This document shows positions 1 through 13,900 of a DNA stretch of 64,000 bases, piece after piece. The DNA lies in contig OU015534.1 in assembly GCA_907165065.1 (NCBI GenBank), positions 8,873,686 to 8,937,685 on the forward strand, in the 5' to 3' direction. Numbering within the stretch: position 1 is the first letter of the stretch; every line of letters begins with the position of its first letter. The notes under the pieces were generated by a model that worked only from the letters and a program-made list of their open reading frames with translations, did no database searches and was not told where the DNA came from. The stretch is from Caprimulgus europaeus (lineage: Eukaryota; Chordata; Aves; Caprimulgiformes; Caprimulgidae). The position numbers and the translations under genes were made by a program.

Positions 1-3000
1 ACATGGTGGGAAGCTGATGGATTTGATCTCTAGGGCAGGACTGTTTTTTCATGACTTTCAGTCTCCATCTGTCAGTGGATTCATGTGCTGACATTGACGA
101 CTACTTTAGAGGAAGCAGCACCTCCTGGCTTAGTGGCAGCCTGCTGGTGGGAGGGCAGAGGACAGGGCTGTGTGTGTGAGTATGTCTCCAGGGGAAGCTG
201 GAAACCATACAGAAGTGAAATGGAGCCAGGTTCAGATGTCTGCAGCCGAAACACTTCCAAAGCAGAATAAACAACACAACATTTCAGCTTTTCACCATGA
301 ACAATAATCAGCTTTCTGTTTTCAAACAGTTTTCTAAAAACAACACAAATGCAGGAAGGGCATCAAAACTGTTCTATAAATTTTGAGCTGACATTGGAAA
401 TCTTTTTGCAAAATGCTTTTCAGCAACAACTTCTTCCATCTCTCTTACGTTAGGTCTGGCAGCCAAGGCAGTGGTGGACTCCATATGGGACTAATGCTTC
501 TGAGGGTCAAATGGAGTTGTGTCAAGAGTGAAGGGCCATATTTGTTTGGGGAACTCTTGATCAGTCTGGCCTTCCTAACCCCTTGTGACCTTAAAGGAAA
601 TTGCCTTAATAATATCATTGTGTTTTGAGGGAGTGCAATTGCTCACACCTTACACAGGCAATCCTACTCGTTCATTCCCAGTGTCAGTGCAGACCAAGTT
701 TGGCCACACAAGCCGAGGCCACATAGGAACCCAGCAACAGAGCCCTAAACAGTTTTCCAGCTCAACTGGAGTTGTTCAAATGCCAGCTCAGGAGTCTGTG
801 ATGTTTCAGAGGGCGCAGCCCTTGCAGACCTTGTGGCCCTTGTTTCTGACACTTGGTATTTTGGATGAATGCATTGCCTACAATTCACAGAGTAAGAAGC
901 GATAGCATCTGAAAACCTGTCCTCCTTTGCTTGTCTGGAGGAATATCCTGTGCAGGATTTTGAAAGTAATGCCCTACAGTGCACTCATTTTCAGTCAGAC
1001 CTTGCTTTGCAAATGGTGCTACATCTAAAATCCATGGAATGTGCTCGATGCAAACATCTGCAGGTCCGGCTTTCTCCTGAGAAGAATATACCTTCCTCCT
1101 AATTAAGGCTGGTTGTCTACCCAGCTATTCCCACTGCTGGCTGCCAGCAATAATGCCCATTGTAGTGTGGGTGGAAAATATGCAGTTTTCAAATCTCATT
1201 TATTCCAGATAGTATTACATTCTCTCATGAACAAGCTGCTCGTTCTCTGTGAAAAAAACAAGTCAAAATGCTCTGGGAGCAGCGTGGTCTCTGCCCACAC
1301 TTACGGATAAGATGAGGGGACGTTTACCTCAGCATCACTTTTCCGCTACAAGCTCTACGGCTCCTGACTCCCACGGTCTGTGCCTTTTTTCCTAATAGTT
1401 TCCCTATCCCCGGTCATCCCTCCACATCTGATTTGGTGGATTATTTGACTGTGCAGGTTATCTGAGGATTTATTTTCCCAGGCTGGTACTCTTAAATGGG
1501 TGTGAATTATCTGATATGGGGATTAAACATATGAACATAAAGTAAAGGCTGACATGGGGCATCCCAGCCCACTCCTAAATGCTGTCTGTACACATGATGA
1601 TCATTAGCAACTCATTTCACCATGGCCCTTTCAAACCATCGTCAGTGATTCAAACTAGTGATCTAAGGAGGAGTGTCACTGGCATTTCCTGGGGCCAGTG
1701 AGTCCCAGCCATGGCTGAAGTTTTCATATAAAACCTCTGAATACCATTTAGCAGATTCAGGTCTTTTACTGTCCCTTGGTGAAAGAATGTAATTATTTGG
1801 TGAGCAAGAATGATCAGAAGAGATTCAAAATTTCAAGTGATTGATCATTATTCTAAATGCCTGGCTAAGCCTTACACCTAACTGGTATTTTGAAACACAG
1901 CTTAATTTTTTCTCTAATCCTTAATGTGCTAGAAAGAGTTGGCAGAAATTCCTGCTCAGACAGACTCAGAGGATGGACTGCACTTGCAGCTGATTTGACT
2001 GATATGCAGGGCATCAACCTTGCTAAAATATGGGATTCTAATAAAAGAAGATCTTTCACTAGGAACCCATTTTTTCTGGTGCTTTACACTACTGCATTAG
2101 TTGTGGATATTGTTGGGATATTGCTGTTTTCTGGGAAAGCAGATGACAAAAGCTGTGTCATGACCTTAGCTCTGATTAGAAATGGGCACACACTTTCAGG
2201 AACAGTGACAGAAGCTGTAGACTGGGAATAATCAATAATTGCTCTTTTGGCAAATAGATGACCCTGTGGACTCACAGAAAAGATTTATGGAAGGCAATGT
2301 GTTTTTCTTATGAAAAAGAACAATAAGGGATAAAATGTCTGTTCCAGAGCTGTCGTCAGTATATAACAGTGGCTGGTTTAAACTGAAATTCTTTTCCTTC
2401 CTTGTGGTATATTCGCATTGAATGTGATGAAAAGGCAGGCTGAAAGTGCTGGGAAAAGAGTAGCATGCACCACATCAAACAATAGGTTCCGTGGTGCTGT
2501 GACAGCTGCCAGCCTGCCTCATTGTACAGCATGCATAGGCACACCAACTGGTTAGTGAGTGAAGATTAGCACACAGAGCATAAAGGGAGGAACAGATATT
2601 AGGGATAGAGTAGCAAAGGACCATCCTGATGGGAGACTTGAGTTTTAGACTTTTCTTCAGCTCTGTCTGAGATGGACATAGAAGGCAAAAAAAAAAAGTA
2701 ACACCACTCTGAAAACACTAAGCAGATGCCTTTGCTAAAACTAGTGTGGTCTGAGGAGAAAGGAAGTTTCCACTTTTCATTTGGTATTGAATTCAGAAGT
2801 CTTCACAGATACAGCTGAGCAGGTGGAATCATCTGGTATTATTGCCCAACTAGAAATGTTAGGCAACCCGTTTTCAGTGAACGCTGAAATGCTATGACTT
2901 TTGAACCATGAAATGTGGATCACTTGAACACACACTAAAGTACTGAAGGTGGGTGAACATGTCCAAAGCAAAGGCTTGTAAAATGTGAACAAATATTCAT

Positions 3001-3984
3001 GGGCATTTGTTTGCATTACCCTCCGATCTCTGTGAAGCCCTTGAAATTTCATTTTGAGATGCTCTGGCAGTGTGAACACCTGGGCTTTAATTTAGTTTGC
3101 TTTAGCTCCCAGGAAGCTCTATTTCCAACAGTGATTTGAACTCCAAATCCTGGCCTGATTGATCTTGTCTCACCTGACAAGTCACAGTTGCTATTGTTTT
3201 AGTGCCTGGCTTGATGCCTAAAAATGTACGTATTTGTACAGGGCTATGACTTGCCATTCTACTAAATGAAGCAGTAAAAATAATAATATTTTTCACTCTG
3301 AAAGAGCTTTATAGCCATCTCTGATTTCAGCCTCATACTGGCTCTGTACAGTGCACTGCTAGGATTTATTGCTGTTTGGTTCAAGCTGAAAGACCTAGAT
3401 TTTCCTGTGTAAATTGGAGCCCCCTTGTGCTAGGGACCTTGCTGGTGCTTAGGAATGAAGTTTGAGATGCAGCACAAACAAAGAGAGGAAAAAAAAAGGA
3501 GTTTAATGCTTTGATTTACAAGGTTAGATAATAGAACACATAGACAAAAAAGTATTAGTCAGTGGGATCGTATGCCCTCTCACAAGGTGGGTCCTGTATG
3601 TCAAGCTGCAGTGGGAGCTCTTTTCAAAGCAATGGCAAAGCCTGATGTGGCAGAAGAAAGGACAAGTTCTCCTGTTCCACAAACCAACTCACTTCCTAGT
3701 GTGAGATACCACAATGACACTTTGCAAATACACCACCTGTGAGCCTAACTGACCCTAATTTAGACTAGCTTTACAGAAAAGCAATTGATTATATCTTTAT
3801 ATCTGTTTCCTTCAAAACTGCCACACACACAACACAAAATTTAATATATTGCAGAGATGACTGTTTAGTTAGCTGAGTATGCTGTGATGAGCTGAGATGG
3901 GGTGACCAGCTGATAACAAGCACCTGGGATTTATTGCATCTCCACCATGTGCACAGCCCCCTTTGGAAGTCAAGCCCTGCATGA
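1..3984. other. Unique non-coding DNA, no gene seen
   Basis: No recognisable gene, repeat family or RNA. Open frames here reach at most about 113 codons (1890-2231, plus strand). That frame is overlapped by minus-strand open frames and has no familiar domain, so it reads as chance. The only low-complexity feature is a short A run near 2690. Confidence 0.6.
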
Positions 3985-4085
3985 TATGCCCAAGGTCATC
4001 CAGGAAGTATGTGGCAATGACAGAAACCAAACCTGATTTATGCGAGCGTCCCAGGTTACTGTCCTGCCCCAGCACTAGTTTCTGT
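3985..4085 (-). mobile_element. MIR-like SINE remnant
   Basis: Read on the plus strand, this stretch follows the reverse complement of the MIR core. It contains a tgcccaaggtcatccagg block, then a 'agtatgtggcaatgacag' block, then an 'aaaccaaacctgattta' block. These correspond to the MIR 'cccaaggtcacacag', 'agtggcagag' and 'gaacccaggtct' segments. It is a very old, tRNA-derived, non-autonomous retroposon spread by L2 machinery. Several substitutions separate it from the consensus as I recall it. It is too decayed to be active, and its exact ends are uncertain. Confidence 0.55.
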
Positions 4086-4523
4086 TTTAAGGATGACCTC
4101 AGGCCCAGAGATGGAAAAGAAATGTGTTCTCATCTATTTATTTATACCACTGTAATCCAAAACATATTTAGCATGTGTATAACTTGAAATAGTAATGCTA
4201 TTCCATGCAGGAGTGTATTGATTTGCAGAGAAGGAATGGCATTGTCAGAATATGGAGCTTTTATCCCATGGACTTATTTTCTGCAAGATGTCAGGCTGTG
4301 TAATCCTGCAAAGCTATGAGTCTGGCTGCCATTGGAGAAGGCTGACAGTTTTTCAGCAGTTTTTTAAGCTTTACCATCCCCCGTGAGCATTTGTTCTCTC
4401 TGTGTGTAGGTGGATTGATTGCTAGGTAGCTCAGTAAATAGGTTGGGAAAATAATACTTAATTGACTTGATATTACAGGTGACTTGAAGGAGTTGGGAAA
4501 ACAATGTCAATTAAACAGTGCAC

Positions 4524-4539
4524 ATATATATATATATAT
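4524..4539. repeat. (AT)n microsatellite
   Basis: Eight uninterrupted AT dinucleotides directly after 'cac'. It lies about 90 bases upstream of a TG repeat in the same unique stretch. Confidence 0.9.
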
Positions 4540-4631
4540 TTATGTCTATGGATAATGTTTTTAAGTGCTTTTGGAAGTGGAAACTCCTATAATTTGAAAT
4601 ACTATTCATCTCTGTAATGTATTTCGTTGTT

Positions 4632-4648
4632 TGTGTGTGTGTGTGTGT
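4632..4648. repeat. (TG)n microsatellite
   Basis: About eight uninterrupted TG units, flanked by 'cgttgt' and 'aagtgg'. It is short enough that length polymorphism may be modest. Confidence 0.9.
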
Positions 4649-7163
4649 AAGTGGTAAACAAAGCTAAAGCTGTAGTTTAATCAATGGCTTCTCCATAAAT
4701 CTCATCTGAAACAGAGCCCAGCTCAGCAGATGTTGATGGCTGAATTTCTAAGATATAAAGACCTCTGTCAGATATTACCTGTGATTCTGGATCTCTTGTG
4801 TGCTCAGATTCCAGTATGCAACAGCTCCCAAATTAATACAGCAAAGTATGCTCTCTAATACCAGCAGTGCTTCGAATCACTTCAGTTGACTGAATATTGC
4901 ATGGAGACACCTCCTGAAAATATCCTGGGCATCTTTATAGTATTTTCTTAGAACTGCCTGTGCTATAGTAGCACTCTGCAATCCAAATAATATAACAGTC
5001 TGGCTGTCCACAAAACATCTATCATTTGCTCCTTACTAAATATGTATTTGCATTAATTTAGCATTCATGACATCTCATAATGGACCAGGATCCCACTGTG
5101 CTAACTGTTGTATGAATGCAGAGCAAAATCTGTGCCCTGCAGAGTCTGCAGTCCAAGTCTCCATTATCACTAGTGAAGATGTCTCTACTGGTGACAGCAA
5201 ACTAAGTATGCCCATTTGTTTTTACTATAGTTTGTGCTACAACATTAGCTCCCAGTTTTGGTTAATAAATCACTCGTAAATGCATACTTATTTGTAATTT
5301 ATCAGTATTTGCTGAGTGGCCTGGACAAAAAATTACCAACATGGAGCTTGTTAGAGAGCTGTTCACAGTTGACTCTTTGTTGAGTAATGGAGCAAAATAG
5401 TCATATGACTTATCTGTTCTCCCATCTGCACAGTGTTAGTTCCATTACAGACTTTTTTAAGGAAAAATAATCAGGCTTTTTGCTCTTCTTAATTGCTTGA
5501 CTTACAATACTACTCAAGATGAAACAGGAGCCCCATTGAGTGATGCCAGATACAAACACTAAGAGAAAGACCATCCTTGCCGAGAAGGCTATACAATTTA
5601 CATGGACAAATGGATTAAGAAAGAAGAAAAAGGCATGTGCAAAGTGAGATAGGAAATAAACTGCAGAGCTGAGAACAGAATTTATGTCTTGTGCCTGCCA
5701 AGTCAGTGCCACTTTCTCCCAGCCGTAGCCTGGAATGTGAAATCTCAGCTGCAGCACTCAGGAATGCACTGACCCTATGCATTATTTAAAAAAAAAAAAG
5801 AAAAAAAAAGACAAAAAAGACAAAATCCTAGTAAAATAACCTGCAGCTTGCAACTGGGAACATAATGACCACTCAGATTTGTTAGTAAGCATTTCAGCTA
5901 GCTCTGCCTGGTAATTCAATTAGTGATGGAAGAACTGAAAAATAAGAACTCCTTTGGTGGTTCTCCTAGTACCACCTACTGCCCATAATTCATGGAGAAC
6001 CTGAACTCTTGTGTGATTTTAAAAGATTTGTTGACCTCTGACCCTGTTCTTTTCTTGAAGTTTTTAGGAGGAGGTGAAAGGCCTGACATAAGAACAAAAG
6101 TATCTCTAGGCCTATCAGACAGTAGTAACATATAATTGTATGCAAGTTTAGATTAAATAAATATATTTTTGGGATGCTTACCTGATTAATCAATGTTTTT
6201 CACATCATCTGAGATCCTCTCACCTGCAGGAACACAACATGTTATTTATAAAAGCATCAGCTCTTTTGTGGAAATCAACATAGCAAGTAGTATTTTCACA
6301 GCATTCCATACAGTGACGAGTTGTATTTGCCCATTGCTTATTAAATTGTAAGACTTCAGGTTGGCCTTGAGTTATCCCACCTGCTCCTTGGTATAAATCA
6401 ACACTGCAATAAGTTACTCTCATACTGATAAAAATAAGTCCCTGTTTTTGAGGCTTCTCTGGAAGAAAGTAAAGTATTGGCTCTGAAAGTGACTGGTTAC
6501 AATCAGATTTAGTGATAACTGGAGTATAATAAAATACCTGATGTTGCCTCTTCCTTGCTTCCTTTTATGCATGTCACTAGCTAGTCAACACACTGTATTT
6601 GTTGGGTTCTTTTCTGCCTCCGTTGTTCCAGCAATATGTTAGAGAGATGAGAACAGAGAGATTTTTAGCTTCTATGCAGTATGATGCTAAAGCTACTGAA
6701 ACAACACAAGAAGTGTTTCCCCGAGTGCCTACACTAAGTAGTAGAAATAAATCTAGACAAATTTTCTCCAAGGACCATTGACTTTGTACACCCCAAGGGC
6801 AAACCAAATATTTTCTTGGGTTCAAAATATCTGCATAATACCCTTTTGTTACTCTTTTTATTGTGTTCTGGTAGAAATGAGAAGAGTGACTGTAAATAGC
6901 AAAGAAGAGCCCACTTGTACCCACCTGGAAGTGGGATATTGAAAAGGCTGTTTTTTTAGGAGTTTCCATGAGCCAAAATGTTTAGTGAAGACCATCTTTT
7001 CACTTCTCCAGACCCCATCATTAAACAGTTCTGAATGCACAGAATTAAGTCTGTGCTCGCTGAAGTAATTGCCTGTCTGTCTGACACTGGTTCAGAGAAT
7101 ATAGAAATAATTCAGTGCTGCTTTTAAAAAAAAAAAATCCATATGCCCTTGGATTATGTGTCC
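4649..7163. other. Unique non-coding DNA with an A-rich tract
   Basis: No gene or repeat family recognised. The notable feature is an A-rich run at 5788-5825, where poly-A blocks are broken by single G or C bases. No retroposon body was recognised immediately upstream of it, so it is better read as simple sequence than as an insertion tail. Confidence 0.55.
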
Positions 7164-7490
7164 TGAAGGAGGCCTCTGAGAAAGCTGGGAGGGACGTTTT
7201 ACAAGCACAGGCAGTGACAGGATGAGGTATAATGGCTTTAAACTGAAAGAGGGGAGGTTTAGATGAGGTATTAGGAAGAAATTCTTCACTGTGAGGGTGG
7301 TGAGACACTGGCCCAGGTTGCCCAGAGAAGCTGTGGCTGCTCCTCCCTGGAAGTGTTCAAGGCCAGGTTGGATGAGGCTTTGAGCAACCTGGTCTAGTGG
7401 AAGGTGTCCCTGCTCATGGCAGGGGGGTTGAGACTGGGTGATCTTTAAGGTTCCTTCCAGCCCTAACCATTCTGTGATTCCATATGATAT
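7164..7490 (+). mobile_element. CR1 LINE, 5'-truncated 3' end
   Basis: This matches the 3' part of avian CR1 closely and in order. 'taatggctttaaactgaaag' is followed by 'aagaaattcttcactgtgag', then the 'gcccagagaagctgtgg' block, 'ctggaagtgttcaaggccag', and 'cctggtctagtgg'. It ends with the 'ccttccagccctaaccattctgtgattc' region typical of CR1 3' termini. CR1 is a chicken-repeat-1 non-LTR retrotransposon, and nearly all genomic copies are 5'-truncated, as here. No reverse transcriptase coding sequence is present. Low divergence from the recalled consensus suggests it is the youngest mobile element in the window. Confidence 0.93.
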
Positions 7491-10486
7491 ATAATGCTAA
7501 AGCCTGACGTTAGTGTTTGATGTCTAGCAGCTATCTCTCTTAGCCAAATTGTGATGCAGATATAATGATCTTTCATCTCTGAACTTCTCGTGCAGACTCT
7601 GCTCTTTGTTCTTGTCTTAATTTTTTTCAGTGTTACTGTCTGCTGTTAAGTAATTACTCACATTTAGTGAAGAGGTAGATCCTTGTTAGTTGTGAGTAAA
7701 AGTCTAGAACATTTTAGATCTTTTGGGGAAGGAAATATTAGTGTTGTTTGTAAGATTTTTCCAGTTCATATGTTTTTATTGGAGGAAAAAAGGGGTATAA
7801 AATGTAAGGTAGGTATGTAATTTCAGACCATGCTGTGAAATTTAGAAGCATCACTAATTAAAAGGAAAACATGTCTAAATCCCCCTACCAAATCCCATAA
7901 AACTCTGTTGTTAAGCTATTGAGAGACTTGCTTTAGGCCCAAAGATATAGGTATCTAAATGAAGAAACTTATAAATTCTCTGTTTAGAGAGATCTATCAG
8001 TCTAATTATAATGGACAAAATTTTTACTTTTTAAATTATTTTTATATAGCTGTTTTTTCCAAATTCACTAATTAGGTACTGTTCTACCTTTGGTATTTCT
8101 TAAAATAATTTAATGTCTCTTTCCCTCCTAGATAAACTGTGCTTGTTTAGTGGCACATCTGTCTCTATTCTAGAAATGAGATAACATTTTGACCTAACAC
8201 TAGCTAAGGGGTTAAACACCAGGACCTGGATACCAAGATGAGCAGCCCAGGGATTGCTACTGCTTCTTCATTGTAAACGCAGCCTTGCTGGGGATCCCTG
8301 CTAATTCAAAATGTATTGTTTGCACAGTGCAGTGACAGTGCTTAGGATACTGCTGATAAGGAAAGAATTGGCTTAGTTTTGCCACCTGGACTAAGAGGAG
8401 AGAAAGTTATGCTGCCATTTCTGTAATGCAGGGTGCTTCTCCAACAGAGTCCAAACTGACGTTTGTAACAATCAAATGTGCTGTGGCAGGTTCTCACTGA
8501 GCACCCTTTCATCAGAGGTGTTTTGAAAGTTGTAGCAACTGTTTTCTTTTTCCCTTAGCTCACAAAAATAAAAGATTTCACTTAATTGCTGGCAGAGGTG
8601 GAGCTAGCAGATCCACGTCTCCAGAATTTCCCATAAGATGTGTAAAACAGGTGAAAATGGGTAAATAAAGAGGACTTAGTATCCACAAAACTTTTTGTCA
8701 CAGATACAGAGCTGTGAAGCTCGGTGAAGAGGGATATTATTCAGAAAAAATATTTCAATGGATATCTTAAAAGAAAAAAGGAGTGGATATGTCATTACTT
8801 TGAGAATGTGGTGTTGAGAGAGGTGTTTAGCACACAAAGTTTGCAGTCAAATAAGGCTTGAAGGGCAGGTGAGTCTTGACGTGATGGATTTTGTGGGGAA
8901 TGATGCAGGTGAGCCATCTGATAAGGAAAAAGTGGCCATTTGCTAAGAGGTATCCAACTGTATTGGGGTATTTGGTGTATTAGGCAATTGCTTTGGGCAC
9001 AGGTGCCTAAAACTTTCCTGATTTGTCTTCTCCTGTGGCAAGTCACCTGTGTGGGGGTGGATTCAGTGGCAGAGAGGAGAGTTTTAAACTCACAAGGCTT
9101 AAACTTCCTTAAGTCTGGAAGAAGCTGAAGAAAAGATGGTACCTCTTGAATAAGTATCACTTTGCTAATATTCATACTATAAATAGCCCTGAAATTATTA
9201 CCCTTAATCCACACTAAAGCGTAGAATCACTGAGTCTCTGCCTATACATACTGTCAAACCATGGATGTATCCTGCAATCAGTATCACAGAGGACTGAACA
9301 GTATCAGAAAGTGAGCATTGTCCTTATGGGGGGTCTGTCAGTCTGTCCCAGTCTGGCAGCAGATGTGTTCCCAGGCCTCTGCTGACCATTTAACGTGTTC
9401 ATTCACTCTGAGGTGTTTATATGTGCATTGCATGGAAACTTATACAGAGTTTTAATTTTTCTCTATTTCACTGCTGGTCTACTGTGAGCACAAAATATTG
9501 AGCGAGAGGTGTGCTTCCTCTCTTCTGGATTCACAGTTCTTTGTGCATTATAGATTCAGACAGACAGAAGTGTGAGTAGGGAGTTTCTGACCATATTTTT
9601 CCATTGGACATGCTCTACAGTTGTTCTTTTCTTCCCTGTGATTAGAATTAATTACTGCTGCTTCTCCTATGCAGCATTAAAGAGAAGAAAGCTGAAGGTA
9701 TCTGTCAGTGGTGGTTGAAAACAAAATGAGAAAACAAGGAAAAGAGGACAGAATTGCTTTTTGAGGCCAATGTGTGTTGAGTGAATAGTTGTGCTACTCG
9801 CTACAGAAGTATGTGTCAGTTTTGTATGTCCCCCTCCCCCTGAAATCAATAACACATCAACCACTCAGTCCCCTGAGATGTACAGTGTGCATATAGAATG
9901 GAGATAAAAGCAGATAAGAAACTACTTTTGCATGGAAAGTAAATGTGTCTGCGTAGGAAGTTTTTGATATATTTGTAAATTCAATCCCATTGGCTTTATT
10001 TATTTATTTACTTTGTATTTTTATTTTTGGTATGTAATAGTTTTTCTTTTCCCCAGATTGCTTCAGCATGGCATGCAATGCAATGCCACTTTTGTCCCAG
10101 TGAGCTGCTATTTCCATATAAAAAGTAGAGTATTTTACAGTCAAGCATATATCTCTAACACTGGGGAATTTAAACTGCACTATGTATTTGTAGAGGCTGC
10201 TCAGTGCAAGAGCTTCCACTTGAGAAGATCAAACAAATTGGAGAAATGTTCTGAAAAAAAATGAAAGGGAGGGAGGATGCAATTCAGTGAAAGGCGAGGT
10301 AGGAATTTATACATAGGCAGGAAGAATTGGCTGTACAGATTGAAGCAGGCGACAAACTAGTTATGAAAAGGGTTTGGAAACTATGGATCACCAGCATGAC
10401 ATAAATTCTGTTGTAGGAGGAAACCAGCAGTCTCCCTTGGAAATAAGTACTGGAATGACCCCTCTGTGTTTCTCAGGGTTAGTTAG
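7491..10486. other. Unique non-coding DNA, no gene seen
   Basis: No recognisable gene or repeat family. The largest open frame (8795-9214, minus, 139 codons) has no known domain and overlaps a plus-strand frame. A splice-acceptor-like tract ending in 'ttttccccag' (AG at 10055-10056) is present but no matching exon is supported. A short TTTA run lies near 10000. Confidence 0.55.
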
Positions 10487-10950
10487 GTCAGAACCAGAGC
10501 ACTGTTGCAGGTTCTGGGTGTGTTTTTTAACAAAAATGTGCCTCAGGAGGGGAAGAGCTACAGGAACAATTGGAGTGGTGGAAAACAGGATTTGAGAGGA
10601 AAGGTCAAAAGAACTCAGGGTTGTTTAGCACAGGAGAGAGATGGATAGAAGGAGAACATGTTACAGTCTTTAAATACCTGCATGACTACAGAGAGGAGAA
10701 GAATAACCTGTTCTCCATGGCCATGGTAGTTAAGAATAGGAGTGATGGTTTTCACCTGCAGCAAGGGGTAGATTTGTCTGAGATGTGAAGAAAGTACTAA
10801 GGATATGATAACAAGGTCTGCATTTAAGCACTAGGGTGGGAGGCTCAGGGATCCCCATTGCTGATTTCAGAAAAAAGAGGAGCTGTCAGGGAAACCTAGA
10901 GTGGATAGAGAAGATAGATAACCTCAGATGGTCCTTTCCTAGAAGTCTCT
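10487..10950 (+). mobile_element. Old CR1/L3-like LINE 3' fragment
   Basis: This is a strongly diverged but ordered match to the CR1/L3 3' region. 'gttctgggtg' is followed by 'caggaacaattggagtgg', 'gggttgtttagcacagga', 'cagtctttaaatacctgc', then 'gagaagaataacctg'. It closes with a decayed 'agataacctcagatggtcc' block, which in intact copies reads roughly 'agatgacctcctgaggtcc'. It retains no coding capacity: the open frames at 10374-10788 are short and broken. It is much older than the CR1 copy 3 kb upstream. Confidence 0.7.
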
Positions 10951-13900
10951 GTATTTTAATTTCATTTTATCAGGTTCATTTGATCTTCAGCCCCTCTGCT
11001 AGACTTCAGATGTAGCCCCAGCAGCCATATGATCACTAGTGTGACTCAGAGAAGCTCTGTGACAGGCAATTTACTTCCTTGGATCTCCCACCCACACCCA
11101 GATGGAGGGTTAGCTATCTCATAAAAGAGCTGTGCATCTCAGAGTGTCCGTTCCAATCTTGTCATGGATAATACTGCCCAATCTGTTGTATAATCCTTCC
11201 TCAAAAGCAAATGGGTAGAATTCATCAAAGATCCTCCATGCTGAAATATGTCAGCCTAAAGAAACATCTTATTGTCCACAAAGAACCAGTGTGGGACACT
11301 GAACTGGCTTTTTATTTGCTGACAAGTAGAAAAGACAACTATAGCCAGATTCTGTCTAGCAACATATAGGTAAAACTGACTTCCTCTCATTTTCTCTCTT
11401 GTCTGGCCAAGTCTCTTTGCCCTTTTTTCTTTCACTACTGCCAGCTTCTGAAGTTAGGCCATAGACAGTTAATCTGGGAGATCTAGGAACAACAAATCCA
11501 AAAGGAGGTGTAAAGAATGGAGAACTACTTTGTTCTGTTGTTTTGCAGAAAGATTCTGTTATCCAATGACTGGGGAGGGGGGAAGGGAAGTATCTCTGCT
11601 AGTTACTTCCAGTTGAAAGTAATCCAAAGGAGAAAACATTCATACAGCAACAGTCTCTAGATCCCAAAGTCTGTTCGTAATTATTCAATGCCTTCAATTA
11701 ACTTTCCTTTCAGAAAAACAGGGAAGCATCCTTAGCACTAGGCTGCAGAGGAAAAAAATCTTATTAGTATTTGCCTTTTCTACAAGTCACCTCTTAGCCC
11801 CATGAAGAGAACTGCTCAGGTTAGAAAATTTACCATGGGACATTTCAAAGTCTGTAACCTCTGAAATGTGATCTCTAGCCTCTTTCCATTTTCTGGATTG
11901 TTAGATACTGAGTTTTGGTTCCTCAAGACTAGTGTGACGGGTGTGCCCCAAAGCCCCAAACAATAATCCCATGTAACACAGTTTGCTTAAATTCCATACT
12001 GGTGTAGTAACCAGTAAGCATATTTGGGGGTCTATTGTTTTATCTGCTTTCTGCATATACAATGTTATAATTTTATCCTTTCTCTTCCTGTTTTATATTT
12101 GAGGGAATCTTGCCTGGATTAGAATATCACATGTTCCAGTGCTCAGGATGCAGCTTTTCAGCATGATTCTTGCAGAAAGCCTCAGGGGATCATTCAGAAG
12201 AGGAAAAGAAGGTCTGGAAAATATTGTTGTAAAAATTATGGTCAGAAGCATATTTAACTGCCAGGTACCCTATGTAATGGGATCAGTTCAGGACCAGCAA
12301 AGGTGGAAGAAAGCTATTTGTCAAAACTCCAGCACCACTTTGTACAACACCTGACTGGTCCTGGGAGGTTTCCCATGCAGCTCCTAACCAGGCCCTGCTT
12401 CAAACATATGAGTTGATGGATTCAGAGCCCAAATTGCTGGCTCTGTTTATCTCTCTGAGTGTGGTTCAAATCCTAGTTATTAAAAATCAAGAACAGAAAA
12501 TCCAATTCTAGATGTAATATCAGTCCAGGTCCAATTTTGAGTAGGTGAAATAAACTAACTTCAGACACCAATGGACAGTTGACTGCTGCACAGTAACACA
12601 ACACAATTTAGTACAATTTTCCACAGTTGACATATGTTGATCAATACAGGACTCAGAATTTAACAGGCATAGAATTTCAATTAAACTGAATTACAGAAGA
12701 GTATAGTCATCACTATGCTAGGAAGGAGGTGTTTCAGCAAATGAGACAGACAACCCCACTTTCTGCATGCTGTGCTGCAGCTGGTCTGTGAATTAAAAAG
12801 TGGGCTATAGCTTTCAAATTTTCATCAACACTTAATTCTTAACCAAACCGTATCATTAAGGTAAATTGGGGGTGGTTTTTTGTTATTTATTTTCTTTTTC
12901 TTTCTCACCTTTTCCATTACTATTGTGCTTTGAAAAGGGTAAGCACTGATTGTCTCTAAACTGACAGGTATTTTGTTCCATGAGTGGGCATGAAGCAAGA
13001 TAAGCAAACACAAGCTCAGGTAGGTCAATTCTATTCTGATGGCACTGGTCAGCAGCTGTGGTATGCTCAGACAAGACAATGCAGGGCACAGCCACATGCA
13101 TGTGTTGCGTTGTGCCTATGTATAAAACAACTTGTGGATGTGCATTATAGGCTTGATGCTCAGTGAAATGCACTTGTGTGAATGTGCACACTTCAAATGC
13201 CATCCTGGTTTTTACTCTTCGTGCAAACACGGATGGCTTGAGTTCAGAAGACCTCACTTCGTGGTTTTGTCTGTCCCAGTGTCCACTAACCATGTCATGA
13301 AATGGTTGTAAACACTAACAGTGAGAAGCCAACTGCTGTTGCTTAGTGGTGTTTATATTTTTTACAGAAAATAGCATGAAGGAATCATAGAACAGTTTGG
13401 ATCAACCCATTTCAGTGAAGTAGATGAGTGGTTTTTGACTGAGGTTAAGAGGTAGGAGTAGAGCAACACAGTCACAAGTGACTAAAATCCTAGCTCATCG
13501 TCAACACTGTCTTCCAGCCATGGCAGAAGTTGAATGAGAAGCAAGACAGACTGCTATTCACCATGCTGCAGCTGAATCTTTCAAAAGGGTCTCTCACATG
13601 CCAGGAGGCAGGTCTAGGTTTCCCTGAAGAAGCAAGTGCCTTCAGCTGCCTCCAGCTTGTTTTGCTCTGGAGAGCTGTTGAGTGCAGGCCATCTTTTTCA
13701 GAGCACAATGCTCTAAAATGCAATCAGTGTGAGATAGTTTCTGTGTTTCTGGGCTCTGCCCTGAAACGTCCATTACCAGCCAGGCCACCAGGGTGTAGGG
13801 AAAGGCTAGAAACTGCATTCAGAGGTGACCCAGTGTCTCTAAGTCTCAGTAGGTCTGACCGTGCTGTATTTGAAAGCTCCAGAGAGTGGATGTGAGATAC

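Noticed and set aside
2561..2580. 'gaagattagcacacagag' resembles part of U6 snRNA
   Set aside because: Only about ten bases agree and none of the rest of U6 is present on either side.
10040..10056. Splice-acceptor-like tract ending in ccccag before a plus-strand open frame
   Set aside because: The frame that follows has no domain, no convincing donor and ends in AT-rich sequence; such tracts are common in AT-rich DNA.
12463..12473. GGTTCAAATCC, a tRNA B-box-like sequence
   Set aside because: No A box, no cloverleaf pairing and no clear SINE body around it.
13382..13400. 'gaatcatagaacagtttgg' resembles the reverse complement of a CR1 3' end
   Set aside because: The match is about 19 bases and nothing CR1-like continues beyond it.
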